DNA from: Candidatus Defluviilinea gracilis
Lineage (GTDB): Bacteria > Chloroflexota > Anaerolineae > Anaerolineales > Villigracilaceae
DNA: 64,000 bases
Assembly (NCBI GenBank): GCA_016716235.1
Contig: JADJWS010000003.1
Coordinates: 124,001 to 188,000 of the forward strand
Direction: 5' to 3'
The notes below the pieces were generated by a model, which was given only the letters and a program-made list of their open reading frames with translations, ran no database searches and had not been told where the DNA came from. The position numbers were made by a program, and so were the translations under genes. Shown one piece after another: positions 24,891 through 33,623 of the stretch (position 1 is its first letter; the number at the start of each line of letters is the position of its first letter).

Positions 24891-25427
24891 CTACTGTGTA
24901 AACGACATCCACACGACAATTCCATCGTCCGCGCCGGCAACTGTAACCGTCAGAAACTTATCGTCTTGCGAGTAGACCAGCAAAGCGCCCTGCTCGTCCG
25001 ACGTGGTCACCATCGGCGACCAGCCGGCAGCGCCCAAGTTGCTGGTATAAAAATCTGCCGCTTCTTTGGCTGTGCCCGTGAACTTGAAACTGTAATTGTT
25101 CGCGTCGAATTCCTGTCCAGCCGTCGCCTGCGGCATGATCGGGATGCCGTTCCATTCAGCCACCGGCGTCCCTTGCGGGTCGAAGTAATTTCCGATCTGC
25201 GCGATCTCGCTGGGCAGGGCTTCCAACGTTCCGAGCGGCATGGTAGTCGCCAAAGCCTCCAGCGTTTCCATGGGCATGGCGCTCGCAAAAGAACTCACAT
25301 CAGACGCAACAGCCTGCGCGGTGTTCGCCGCATTTTTTACGTCGTTGACCGGGTTGGAGATCAGCGAACAGGCGAGCAGGAAAACGAGAACCAGCGTAAA
25401 CATTGAAACTTTAAATAGTCGTGACAT
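24891..25427 (-). CDS. hypothetical lipoprotein
   Basis: 178 residues from ATG 25427 (MSRLFKVSMFTLVLVFLLAC), chosen because AAGGAG lies 5 bases upstream. Lipidation Cys after LVFLLA. A helical segment (VNDVKNAANTAQAVASDVSS) and a C-terminal alpha/beta part follow, with SFKFTGTAKEAADFYTSNLG and FLTVTVAGADDGIVVWM, which resembles small sensor-type lipoprotein domains seen in Chloroflexota. No family recognised. Confidence 0.65.
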   Translation of the reverse strand: MSRLFKVSMFTLVLVFLLACSLISNPVNDVKNAANTAQAVASDVSSFASAMPMETLEALATTMPLGTLEALPSEIAQIGNYFDPQGTPVAEWNGIPIMPQATAGQEFDANNYSFKFTGTAKEAADFYTSNLGAAGWSPMVTTSDEQGALLVYSQDDKFLTVTVAGADDGIVVWMSFTQ

Positions 25428-25529
25428 TCGAACTCCTTTTGAGATAATCATAATCCCATCTATTTTTCCAAGTAGAGGGAAGAATGTACTACACAACAAA
25501 GGGCAGACCCATTAGTCTGCCCTACAGTT

Positions 25530-28299
25530 TTACTTCAATTTTTCTTCGACGACTTTCGCAACTTTACTCAACGCCTCTTTGGCATCGCCAGCGAGACTCC
25601 CCTGCGCCATGTTGGGACGCCCGCCGCCCTTGCCGCCGATACCCGTGATGAGATCGCCCGCCTTGAGTCCGCGCTTGACGAGATCCTCGGTCACTACCGC
25701 GATGACGGCTGACCCAGTTATCAGTAGAGCGACTCCACCCTTCGGATATTTCTCGCGGAACTTGTCGGCGAGCATACGGAGTGTGTCTGCATTGGAATCG
25801 GGTATCTCTGCCGCGAGGATGTGCGTATCTTTTACAACTTGGAGATTAGAGACTAGAGACTGGAAGGATGAAAGCGCGGCTTGGGCGCGAAGACTCGCAA
25901 GTTCCTTTTTCAGCTCGGCGATCTCGCTTTGTCCGCTTTCCACTTTCTGAGGGACTTCATCCACCGAAGTCTTCAACAACGCCGCGGATTGTTTCAACGT
26001 TTTGAATCGCTTCGCAATCAACTCATACGCGCCGCGACCCGTCACCGCTTCGATGCGCCGCACATTCGCCGCGACCGAACCTTCGCTCACAATGAGGAAC
26101 GCGCCGATGTCCGATGTCCGTTCGAGGTGCGTGCCGCCGCAGAGTTCGTAGGAATACTTTGTTCGTCCAGCAGTTGAACTGCTGGACGAACTTTCCAAAC
26201 CTTCCAGAATCGAAATCGTCCGCACAGTCTCGCCGTATTTCTCACCAAACAACGCCATCGCGCCTTCTTTTTTAGCTTCCTCCAGCGACTTGCTTTCTTT
26301 TTTCACGGGCATATCTGCCGCGATAGCATCGTTGACCATGTGTTCGATACGATCAAGTTGCTCGGAAGTCAATGCTTCGGGGTGGTTAAAGTCAAAGCGC
26401 AGGCGGTCGGGCGCGACCAATGAACCTGCTTGCGTGGCTTGGTCACTCAGCACGGTGTGCAATGCTTTGTGCAAGAGATGAGTGGCGGTGTGATTCCGCA
26501 TGATGTCGTGGCGGCGGGTCAAGTCCACTTCGGCGATGGCGTTGTCGCCCACTTTAGGTTGACCCGAAATGACCGTGCCAACGTGAACGATCACACCCGC
26601 CGAAGCGCGCCGCATGGAGGAGATTTCAATTTCCCACCCCCCTCCGGCTCCCCCCATTTTCTCCGAAAATGGGGGGAGAGATTTGATGTATCCCATATCA
26701 TCCACCTGCCCGCCCGACTCAATGTAGAAGCCGGTCTTTGGCAAAATCACTTGGACTTGATCGTCGAGCGAAGCAGAATCAACACTCTCGCCATTTACGA
26801 TCAGAGCGAGAACTTTACCCTCCACGTGCGGGCTGTTGTACGGATCATATTCAACGCCGTTCGCGCCAAGCTTCTTCTTCGATTGTAAGTCTTTCAAAAT
26901 CTCGGCAAAGAATTCCGCATCTTCGCCGCCGAGTTTGCCCATGGCTTTTCCGCCGCCGGAGGCAAGCGCGTGTTTCTCCTTTGCTTCGTTGAATCCTTTT
27001 TCGTCCACGTCGAGTCCTTGCTCGCGGGCGATGTCGCGGGAGATTTCGAAGGGAAGTCCATAAGTGGCGTAGAGGTCGAAGGCGCGATGCCCATCGAGAA
27101 TTAGAGAATTGGAGGATTTCAGGTCGGCGAGCAGAGTCTCAAGGTGAGCCGTGCCAGCCTCCACCGTCCGCGCGAAGCGGATCTCTTCACGAGTCAAATT
27201 ATCCAAAATGGCGGGCTGAGCCTTTTTGAGTTCGGGATAAAAATCTCCGTAGTAATTGATCACCGCCTGGGCGACTTTGGCGAGGAAGGGATCGTTCAAC
27301 CCGATCTTCGAGCCGAAGCGCGCGGCGCGGCGGATGATCATGCGCGCCACGTAGTTGCGACCCGCGTTGCCTGGCACGACCCCATCCGCGATGAGGAACG
27401 CGGCAGAACGGACGTGATCGCAGATGACGCGATACGGCGTGAAATTATCGAGCATTTCTTTTTCGCTGTGACCGGGTGAGGCTTCGCAACACGTCAAGAG
27501 AGTCGGCGAAGAGGTCGGTCTTGTAATTCGAGTCCACGCCCTGCAATACGGACACGATGCGCTCGAAGCCCATGCCGGTATCCACGTGTTTTTGCGGAAG
27601 CGGCTCGAGGCGTCCGTCGTCGAATAAGTTGTATTGGATGAAGACGTTGTTCCAGAGTTCGAGGTAGCGCGTACATTCGCCGTTCACGCCGCAGACGTGG
27701 TCGGTGCCGCGCAGGTTATCGAACTCTTCGCCGCGATCTAAATGGATCTCGGAACACGGACCGCATGGACCGGTCTCTGCCATCTGCCAGAAGTTATCTT
27801 TACGACCAAAATACAAAACATGACTAGGGTCGAAGCCGGGTTGCGCCTTCCATGCGTCAGCCGCTTCATCATCGCGCGGAACATTGCCTTTGTCGTCTTC
27901 AAAACAGGTGGCGTAAATTTTATCTTTGGGCAAACCCCACACTTCGGTGAGCAGTTGCCACGACCAGGCGATGGCTTCTTTTTTGTAGTAATCGCCGAAC
28001 GACCAGTTGCCAAGCATCTCAAAGAAGGTGTGATGCGTGTCGTCGCGTCCCACGTCTTCGAGGTCGTTGTGCTTGCCTGCCACACGCATACACTTCTGCG
28101 AATCAACGGCGCGGGTGTAGGGTTTTTTGTCGGTGCCGATAAAGACATCCTTAAACTGAACCATGCCCGAATTGGTGAAAAGAAGCGTGCTGTCGCCGCC
28201 CGGGACGAGCGACATCGAAGGCACGGCGGTATGTCCATGCTCGACGAAGAAGTCAATGAAGGTCTGGCGGATTTCGTTGCCGGTAAGTTTTTTGCTCAT
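25530..28299 (-). CDS. alaS: alanyl-tRNA synthetase, with one-base frameshift and two palindromic insertions
   Basis: Charges tRNA-Ala. The N-terminal catalytic part (from 28299) shows MSKKLTGNEIRQTFIDFF, LLFTNSGMVQFKDVF, HHTFFEMLGNWSFGDYYKKE and DTGMGFERI. At 27474-27476 an extra base (CCC for CC on the coding strand) shifts the frame: SLDVLRSLT continues as GHSEKEMLDNFTPYRV two frames over. The editing domain has HTATHLLHKALH (HxxxH) and CGGTHLER, and the C-Ala domain ends with GGKGGGRPNMAQGS. Corrected length is about 922 residues, longer than usual, because of two insertions: KSLPPFSEKMGGAGGGW and SSSSSSTAGR, each encoded by a palindrome. No other alaS is in the window; the gene is essential, so a read error or recoding is likely. 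Confidence 0.9.
26161..26191. repeat. CAGTTGAACTG palindrome inside alaS
   Basis: GTTCGTCCAGCAGTT (26161-26175) and AACTGCTGGACGAAC (26177-26191) around a single G. It encodes SSSSSTAGRT on the alaS strand, directly before the YELCGGTH zinc site. The core equals that of intergenic palindromes at 41914 and 46333. Confidence 0.85.
26640..26678 (-). repeat. in-frame palindromic element in alaS, same family as in cinA
   Basis: On the coding (minus) strand CTCCCCCCATTTTCGGAGAA, then AATGGGGGGAG, and GGGGGGTG: arms 26648-26657 and 26669-26678. It matches the cinA element at 9791-9835 nearly base for base and is read in the same frame, giving LPPFSEKMGG. Confidence 0.85.
27474..27476 (-). other. 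alaS: frameshift site in alaS
   Basis: A GGG run on the plus strand (CCC on the coding strand, in ACCCGGT). Removing one base joins the two halves of AlaRS in frame. The acyltransferase frameshift has the same CCCGG context. Confidence 0.75.
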
Positions 28300-28352
28300 G
28301 AGAACTCCACAATTTTGACAATGACGGGCGAATTATACCAAGCGGGTGAAAC

Positions 28353-28380
28353 AAAAATCCCGAACCTGTTGGGTTCGGGA
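28353..28380 (-). terminator. terminator-like hairpin in the alaS leader
   Basis: Read on the minus strand: TCCCGAACC, loop CAACA, GGTTCGGGA, then TTTTTGTTT. A strong intrinsic terminator about 55 bases upstream of the alaS start and about 95 bases downstream of a TATAAT (minus, near 28480). It could be an attenuator of alaS or the end of a small RNA of about 120 bases. A second TATAAT (minus, near 28338) lies between hairpin and alaS. The remaining 300-base gap shows no gene I can support. Confidence 0.6.
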
Positions 28381-28522
28381 CTGGTCGTTATCATTCAGCC
28401 TCAAGCCGTGACAGATTCACAGGACGCGCAATGTAGCGGCGGCAGAGGATGTGAAGTTGATTTTCATTGAGCGAGATTATACGAGGCATGGCAGATTTTG
28501 GGGAGGGGTTTATCCTCCATTC

Positions 28523-28554
28523 TTCCTAAATTCAGACTTTCCTAAACTGAGAGG
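28523..28554 (+). promoter_or_regulatory. direct repeats upstream of a lipoprotein gene
   Basis: TTCCTAAA occurs at 28523-28530 and 28539-28546, a 16-base period, just before TATACT (28557-28562). Possible operator half-sites for the gene at 28603. Confidence 0.35.
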
Positions 28555-28602
28555 ACTATACTCGATTCGAACGTTTACCCAAACAAGAAGGAGTGATACA
28601 TC

Positions 28603-29400
28603 ATGAAACAAAGAACATTTTCCATCGTGTTCGCCGCCAGTGTTCTGATACTTTCCACATTGGCATGTAATGTAGGGAGCCAAGCGCCTACCGAGGAGAC
28701 CCAGCCGCAAGGAGGAAACTCGACAGAAACCGCGCCGCAGGAAGACCAATCTTCTTCCAATATTTCTCGCGGCGCATGTGATAATCCTTATCTGCCCATT
28801 GTTCAAGGCGCGACATGGAACTACAGCATGACCGGCGACGTTGCCGACACGTATATCCACAGCGTCATTTCCGTTGAAGCGAGTAGTTTCAGTGAACAAG
28901 ATGTCTTTGGCACGGGAGTCACCCGCCAGGGATATTGGAACTGCGACGACGGCGCGTTGATCATGCTCGATCCGAGCGCCGACACATCCGGGACCGTGAG
29001 TACAGAAAAGGCTACCGCCGATTTCAAAACCACTTCGTCAAGCGGAGTTACTTTGCCCGCAACGATCAAGCCTGGCGACACGTGGGAGCAAGCCATAACC
29101 CTCGAAGGGACGGAAGATATCGGCGGCAATCAGATCCCCGCAAAAAATGAATTCACCAATTCGTGCAAAGCAGTCGGGGTTGAATCGGTGACCGTCCCTG
29201 CGGGGACGTTCGACGCCATGCGCGTGGACTGTCAGACGAACATGAACATCACGATCACCATGGCGAACACCCCGGTGACAACTGCGCTCAAATTTACCAC
29301 GACGAGTTGGTATGCGGAAAATGTCGGCGCGGTCAAAACAGCCAAAACAGGCGACGGCGGGAACAGCGTCATCGAATTGACTTCCTATAACATTCCATAG
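28603..29400 (+). CDS. hypothetical lipoprotein
   Basis: 265 residues. Signal MKQRTFSIVFAASVLILSTL followed by AC (lipidated Cys22), then a Thr/Gln/Ser-rich linker. The mature domain starts at DNPYLPIVQGATWNYSMTGD and is beta-rich, with DTWEQAITLEGTEDIGG, VTVPAGTFDAMRVDCQT and WYAENVGAVK. The order WNY...VPAGTFDAMRVD...WYAENVGAVK resembles DUF3108-like or lipocalin-like surface proteins, but I would not name it. Own promoter-like TATACT and a strong terminator suggest a single-gene unit. Confidence 0.7.
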   Translation: MKQRTFSIVFAASVLILSTLACNVGSQAPTEETQPQGGNSTETAPQEDQSSSNISRGACDNPYLPIVQGATWNYSMTGDVADTYIHSVISVEASSFSEQDVFGTGVTRQGYWNCDDGALIMLDPSADTSGTVSTEKATADFKTTSSSGVTLPATIKPGDTWEQAITLEGTEDIGGNQIPAKNEFTNSCKAVGVESVTVPAGTFDAMRVDCQTNMNITITMANTPVTTALKFTTTSWYAENVGAVKTAKTGDGGNSVIELTSYNIP

Positions 29401-29418
29401 AAATAAAAAACGGATTTC

Positions 29419-29450
29419 AAAAAACTCACCTAAAATTAGGTGAGTTTTTT
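29419..29450 (+). terminator. terminator after lipoprotein gene
   Basis: AAAAAACTCACCTAA (29419-29433), loop AA, TTAGGTGAGTTTTTT (29436-29450). Confidence 0.92.
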
Positions 29451-29535
29451 GATTCAAGACAGCCATGCCAATTTAATGAACAAGCCAAAAACTGGGCAGG
29501 GCTTTCTTATAAGTCGCGGTTAACGATCTCTTTGG

Positions 29536-29601
29536 ACACGGATTGCACGGAAGTCACGGATTTCTCCGTAACAAACGGAAGAAAATCCGTCCAATCCGTG
29601 T
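29536..29601. repeat. ACGGATT-type inverted repeat
   Basis: ACACGGATTG (29536-29545) pairs with CAATCCGTGT (29592-29601); inside, CACGGATTT and AAAATCCGT face each other. Same architecture as the CACGAAT and CACAGAG elements, with a different word. It accounts for much of the 340-base gap between the two lipoprotein genes; the remainder shows no gene. Confidence 0.65.
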
Positions 29602-29740
29602 ACGAAAAAAAGGCATGGTTTGATTTTAAGAAAGCCGTGAACTGGGAACCGTTGGTTGTAAAATCCCGTCAAAATGACTATACTAAACCAACGAACGGGT
29701 ACTTCCCGCCTCACTGGCAGAAAGGGAAAGGGTACTGAGG

Positions 29741-32284
29741 ATGAGCACATTCAAGAGATTTATCGTATTGGGGGTCGCTACTTCATTAATTCTTTATGGC
29801 TGTATCACGCGCCCAACGGCAACGCCAGAGGAGATTACAGAGCCTGCAAACTTTTCAGGCGATATTCCATCGGTTGGCTTGGCGGTTGTGGCGGTCAATG
29901 GCACAACCGTGTTCAACACGGTCGGGCAAACGATCAACTACTCGTATTCGGTGAAAAACACGGGCAACCCAACCCTCACCGGCCCTGTAACCGTTGCGGA
30001 CAATAGGACGACTCCACCTGTCTGTATAGCGGTCAACACCGTAGGAAATCTCGATAACAACCTCGACAAAGACGAGACCGTCACCTGCACATCGGCTTAT
30101 ACCATCACCCAAAACGATCTCAACGCCGGTTCGGTGGTGAGTACCGCCACAGCGCAAGTCGGCGGAATCAACTCGAACACTGCCACAACCACCGTGCCCA
30201 TGGCGGCGGTAAACAAGGCGCTCACTGTGACGGTTACGCCGAACACAACCGCCTACAACGCTGTGGGGCAGATCATCACCTACTCGTATGGCGTAAAAAA
30301 TACAGGCGCGGCTTCGATCGGTCCCGATCAATTCAAAGTGACCGACAGCAAGCAAACCGCGCAGGTTAACTGCGACGTTGCCAACCGAACGCTGGGTCCC
30401 GGAGAATCGATCTCGTGCTCGGCGCAATATATCGTCACCCAGGCCGACCTGGATGCGGCAAACATCACCAATACAGTCACCGCTTCAGGCGGAGGCGTTA
30501 CCTCGCCGGCGGTGAATGGCGTGGTCACAAAAGGCGTAATCACCGGCGGCAATTACACCAAAGGCTCGAACATTTCCCACACCGTGGTGAGCGGCGAATG
30601 GCTGTATCAGATCGCCCGTTGTTATGGCGCGGACATCAATGCGACGCTTGCCGCCAACCCGCAGATCCCTAACCTGCATTACATCCTGCCCGCAATGACC
30701 GTGAACGTCCCCAATATCGGCTCGAAAGGGACGATCTTCGGACCTCCCTGCGCGGGATACTACGTGGCGCAAATTGGCGACACTTGGGAAAATATCGCAA
30801 CGCGATTTAATGCGGATGTAGTCGTTTTGAAAGCGGCAAACAGAACCATCGTTTCTCCATCCCTGGGGAACTGCCTCAAGATCCCGTTGAATTCCGCCGG
30901 GGGAGCCACGCCGGCTCAAACCGTAATCACAGCCTGCCCATCCACCTCGCCGGTCACGCCCCAACCCGGAGCAGACATTCGCATCACCTTCCCGTCCGGA
31001 AGCACAGGCACAACCGTTGTTGGTTCGGTCACCGGCACAGCGACCGTCCGCTATCTGTTGGCGGTCTCACAAGGGCAAACGCTCACAGTAAAACTAACGG
31101 GTCCCGCGAACACCCTCACCATGGGCATTACCGCCGCCGGCGGAACTGTGCTCAAGGCGCAAGACGCCAACGCCACATTCACGGGAACTGTCCCCACGTC
31201 AGGCGATACCATTATTACTGTTACCGGCGCCGAAGCTTCCACCAAACAATTCTCGCTTGAAGTATCGGCAGTCACTCCGGCAACCACCTCCTTCGAACGC
31301 GTGGCAGACATTAACCCCGGACCCCCAAATTCCGACCCGGCGTTCCTCGCAAACTTCAATGGGCAGTTATTCTTCCGCGCCACAGGCAACAACAATGCCG
31401 GCGCCGAACTATGGAGATACGACCCCACCACGAAACTCCCCACCATCGCAGACGACATTAACCCAGGACCCACCGGCTCCGATCCCGCGTACCTCACCTC
31501 ATATAATGGCGCGTTGTATTTCAGGGCAAACGGCGGAGACGGCAACGGCGCAGAACTCTGGCGCTGGAACGGCTCCGATTCCGGCAGGGTGGCTGAGATC
31601 AATGCCGGCGCGGCGGACGCCAACCCGGCTTACCTGACCGTGTTCAACAACTTCCTATACTTCAGCGCGACAGGTTCGGATGGCAAAGGGAATGAATTGT
31701 GGCGAACGGATGGCACCTCCACCCAGTTGATCGCAGACATCAACGGCTCGGGCGATTCGAACCCCTCGCATTTGGCGGTATTCAACAACGCCTTGTACTT
31801 CAGCGCCGTCAGCGCGGACGGCAAAGGCGTGGAGTTGTATAAGTTCGACGGAACAACCGCACCCGTCCGCGTGAGCGACATCAACCCCGACGCGGGCAAC
31901 GCCAACCCCGCCTATCTCACCTTATTCAACAACGCCCTATACTTCAGCGCCATCAGCAACGACGCCAAGGGCATCGAGTTGTGGAAATATGATGGGACAA
32001 ACAACCCCGTCCGCGTAACCGATATCAACCCCGAGGCGGGCGACGCCGCCCCATCCTTCCTCACCGTTTTCAGCGGCTCGTTATATTTCAGCGCCATCAG
32101 CAACGACGGGAAAGGGATCGAGTTGTGGAAATTCGACGGCGCCTCCCCGAAACTCGTCGGCGACGTGAACCCGGCAGGCAACGACGGTCCTGCGTATTTG
32201 GTCGTCTTCAACAACGAGTTGCTCTTCCAGGCAAACGGCAACGACAACGCCGGCGTCGAACTGTGGAAACTCAAAGGACAATAA
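29741..32284 (+). CDS. lipoprotein with DUF11-like repeats, two LysM and hyalin-type repeats
   Basis: 847-residue surface protein. Lipobox LILYGC at about residue 24. Two conserved-repeat domains of the DUF11/DUF7507 kind (GQTINYSYSVKNTGNPTL and GQIITYSYGVKNTGAASI) are followed by two LysM modules (VVSGEWLYQIARCYGADINA and QIGDTWENIATRFNADVVVL). A beta-sandwich follows (ADIRITFPSGSTGTTVVGSV). The C-terminal 320 residues hold about seven copies of a roughly 45-residue repeat with INPG, PAYLT, NALYFSA and ELW, typical of hyalin/ELW propellers. It probably binds peptidoglycan or glycans through LysM and displays the propeller. GAGG precedes the ATG; a terminator follows. Confidence 0.82.
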   Translation: MSTFKRFIVLGVATSLILYGCITRPTATPEEITEPANFSGDIPSVGLAVVAVNGTTVFNTVGQTINYSYSVKNTGNPTLTGPVTVADNRTTPPVCIAVNTVGNLDNNLDKDETVTCTSAYTITQNDLNAGSVVSTATAQVGGINSNTATTTVPMAAVNKALTVTVTPNTTAYNAVGQIITYSYGVKNTGAASIGPDQFKVTDSKQTAQVNCDVANRTLGPGESISCSAQYIVTQADLDAANITNTVTASGGGVTSPAVNGVVTKGVITGGNYTKGSNISHTVVSGEWLYQIARCYGADINATLAANPQIPNLHYILPAMTVNVPNIGSKGTIFGPPCAGYYVAQIGDTWENIATRFNADVVVLKAANRTIVSPSLGNCLKIPLNSAGGATPAQTVITACPSTSPVTPQPGADIRITFPSGSTGTTVVGSVTGTATVRYLLAVSQGQTLTVKLTGPANTLTMGITAAGGTVLKAQDANATFTGTVPTSGDTIITVTGAEASTKQFSLEVSAVTPATTSFERVADINPGPPNSDPAFLANFNGQLFFRATGNNNAGAELWRYDPTTKLPTIADDINPGPTGSDPAYLTSYNGALYFRANGGDGNGAELWRWNGSDSGRVAEINAGAADANPAYLTVFNNFLYFSATGSDGKGNELWRTDGTSTQLIADINGSGDSNPSHLAVFNNALYFSAVSADGKGVELYKFDGTTAPVRVSDINPDAGNANPAYLTLFNNALYFSAISNDAKGIELWKYDGTNNPVRVTDINPEAGDAAPSFLTVFSGSLYFSAISNDGKGIELWKFDGASPKLVGDVNPAGNDGPAYLVVFNNELLFQANGNDNAGVELWKLKGQ

Positions 32285-32298
32285 ACCAATCAACTCAC

Positions 32299-32326
32299 AA
32301 AAGCCCTCGCCGCAACGAGGGCTTTT
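32299..32326 (+). terminator. terminator after LysM/hyalin protein
   Basis: AAAAGCCCTCG (32299-32309), loop CCGCAA, CGAGGGCTTTT (32316-32326) plus T. Confidence 0.92.
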
Positions 32327-32392
32327 TGATTCAACCCAAAATGGGAAACCGCCAGGGAGTAATAATCAAACAAAAAAAAGCGTCGTAACGGC

Positions 32393-33475
32393 ATGAAAAA
32401 ATTACGCGCCATGAATTTCATTCTCCTGACGGGCTTCCTCCTCTTGAACTCCTGCGGGACGACAAGCAACGCTTCCTTTCCGACAAGTGAAGTTGCTTCA
32501 GCCACCTCGACCCCTCCGCCGCCCACACAAACACCCCCGCCAACCTCCACATTCACCGCCTCCCCAACCGCCACACCCATCCCGCATCCGCTATCGATCG
32601 ATGCCATGCGCGCGCGCGACTACCCCGGCAGTGACGTCGTGATCGAAACCACGCTCGACCCCGGCGTAAACTACAACCGCTTCATCGTCTCCTACCTCTC
32701 CGAGGGACTCAAAATCTACGCGCTGATGACCGTGCCCACCGGCGAAAAACCCGCCGATGGCTGGCCCGTTGTAATCTTCAACCATGGATACATTCCCCCG
32801 GACGTGTACGTCACCACCGAACGGTACGTCGCATACGTTGACCTGATCGCGCGCAACGGATACATCGTCTTCCGCTCCGATTATCGCGGACACGGCAACT
32901 CAGAAGGCGAAGCGCGCGGCGCGTACAGCAACCCCGATTACACCGTAGATATTTTGAACGCCGTCGCATCCATGAAAAAATATCCCGGCGCCGACCCGAA
33001 TCGCATCGGCATGTGGGGACACTCCATGGGCGGCTACATCACCTTGCGCTCCATGGTTATCACGAAGGATATCAAAGCCGGCGTGATCTGGGCTGGCGTG
33101 GTCGGTTCATATCCCGACCTTCTATACAACTGGCGTCGCGGAACAGGCGCCTCCCCCGACTCGGCGCCGCGCCCGGGTTCGTGGCGATCTACCTACGTAG
33201 ATCAGTTTGGCTCGCCGGAACAAAACCCGGTGTTTTGGAATTCCATCTCGGCAAACTCATATCTCGCCGACATCTCCGGTCCGATCCAATTGCACCATGG
33301 CACAAACGACACGGACGTGCCGCTGTTATTTTCGGAAAACCTTTTCTTTCAAATGCTGGACGCCCAACAATATGTGGAACTGTACAAGTACGAGGGCGAT
33401 AACCACAACATCTCGAACTACTTTAGCACGGCAATGCAACGGACCATCGAGTTCTTTGATCGGTACTTGAAATAA
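32393..33475 (+). CDS. lipoprotein alpha/beta hydrolase (prolyl-oligopeptidase-like)
   Basis: 360 residues. Signal MNFILLTGFLLLNSCGTTSN with the lipidation Cys at about 22, and a Pro/Thr stalk (TPPPPTQTPPPTSTFTASP). The hydrolase fold has VVIFNHGYIPPDVY (oxyanion), FRSDYRGHGNSEGEA, MWGHSMGGYITL with the Ser nucleophile, QLHHGTNDTDVPL with the Asp, and YEGDNHNISNYF with the His. This is the S9/dienelactone-hydrolase-like arrangement of extracellular peptidases or esterases. Anchored outside the membrane. Confidence 0.87.
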   Translation: MKKLRAMNFILLTGFLLLNSCGTTSNASFPTSEVASATSTPPPPTQTPPPTSTFTASPTATPIPHPLSIDAMRARDYPGSDVVIETTLDPGVNYNRFIVSYLSEGLKIYALMTVPTGEKPADGWPVVIFNHGYIPPDVYVTTERYVAYVDLIARNGYIVFRSDYRGHGNSEGEARGAYSNPDYTVDILNAVASMKKYPGADPNRIGMWGHSMGGYITLRSMVITKDIKAGVIWAGVVGSYPDLLYNWRRGTGASPDSAPRPGSWRSTYVDQFGSPEQNPVFWNSISANSYLADISGPIQLHHGTNDTDVPLLFSENLFFQMLDAQQYVELYKYEGDNHNISNYFSTAMQRTIEFFDRYLK

Positions 33476-33484
33476 CGCCGCAAT

Positions 33485-33502
33485 CGCAAAGTAAACTTTG
33501 CG
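33485..33502. repeat. palindrome CGCAAAGT-AA-ACTTTGCG
   Basis: Perfect 8-bp arms (33485-33492, 33495-33502), loop AA, within a larger GCCGC...GCGGC frame. Close relative of the element at 34985. Confidence 0.7.
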
Positions 33503-33623
33503 GCACAACCAGTGGAGATCGGGTATTCAAGAGATTTTGAGAAAGTTACATAAGTAAAAACGTTATCTTGATGCGCCGATGGGCATGTGCTATAAAAGGA
33601 CAATCTTTCACGGAGGTCTCGTC

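Noticed and set aside
28390..28465. A selenoprotein (HesB-like) with an in-frame TGA upstream of alaS on the minus strand
   Set aside because: Only 16 codons before the TGA, no convincing continuation or SECIS-like stem; similarity too weak.
27742..28470. Long plus-strand frame opposite the alaS 5' half
   Set aside because: Shadow of alaS coding bias; extends to a short tail in the leader without ribosome site or homology.
28300..28500. T-box riboswitch for alaS
   Set aside because: No AGGGTGGNACCGCG-like antiterminator sequence; only a terminator hairpin is present.
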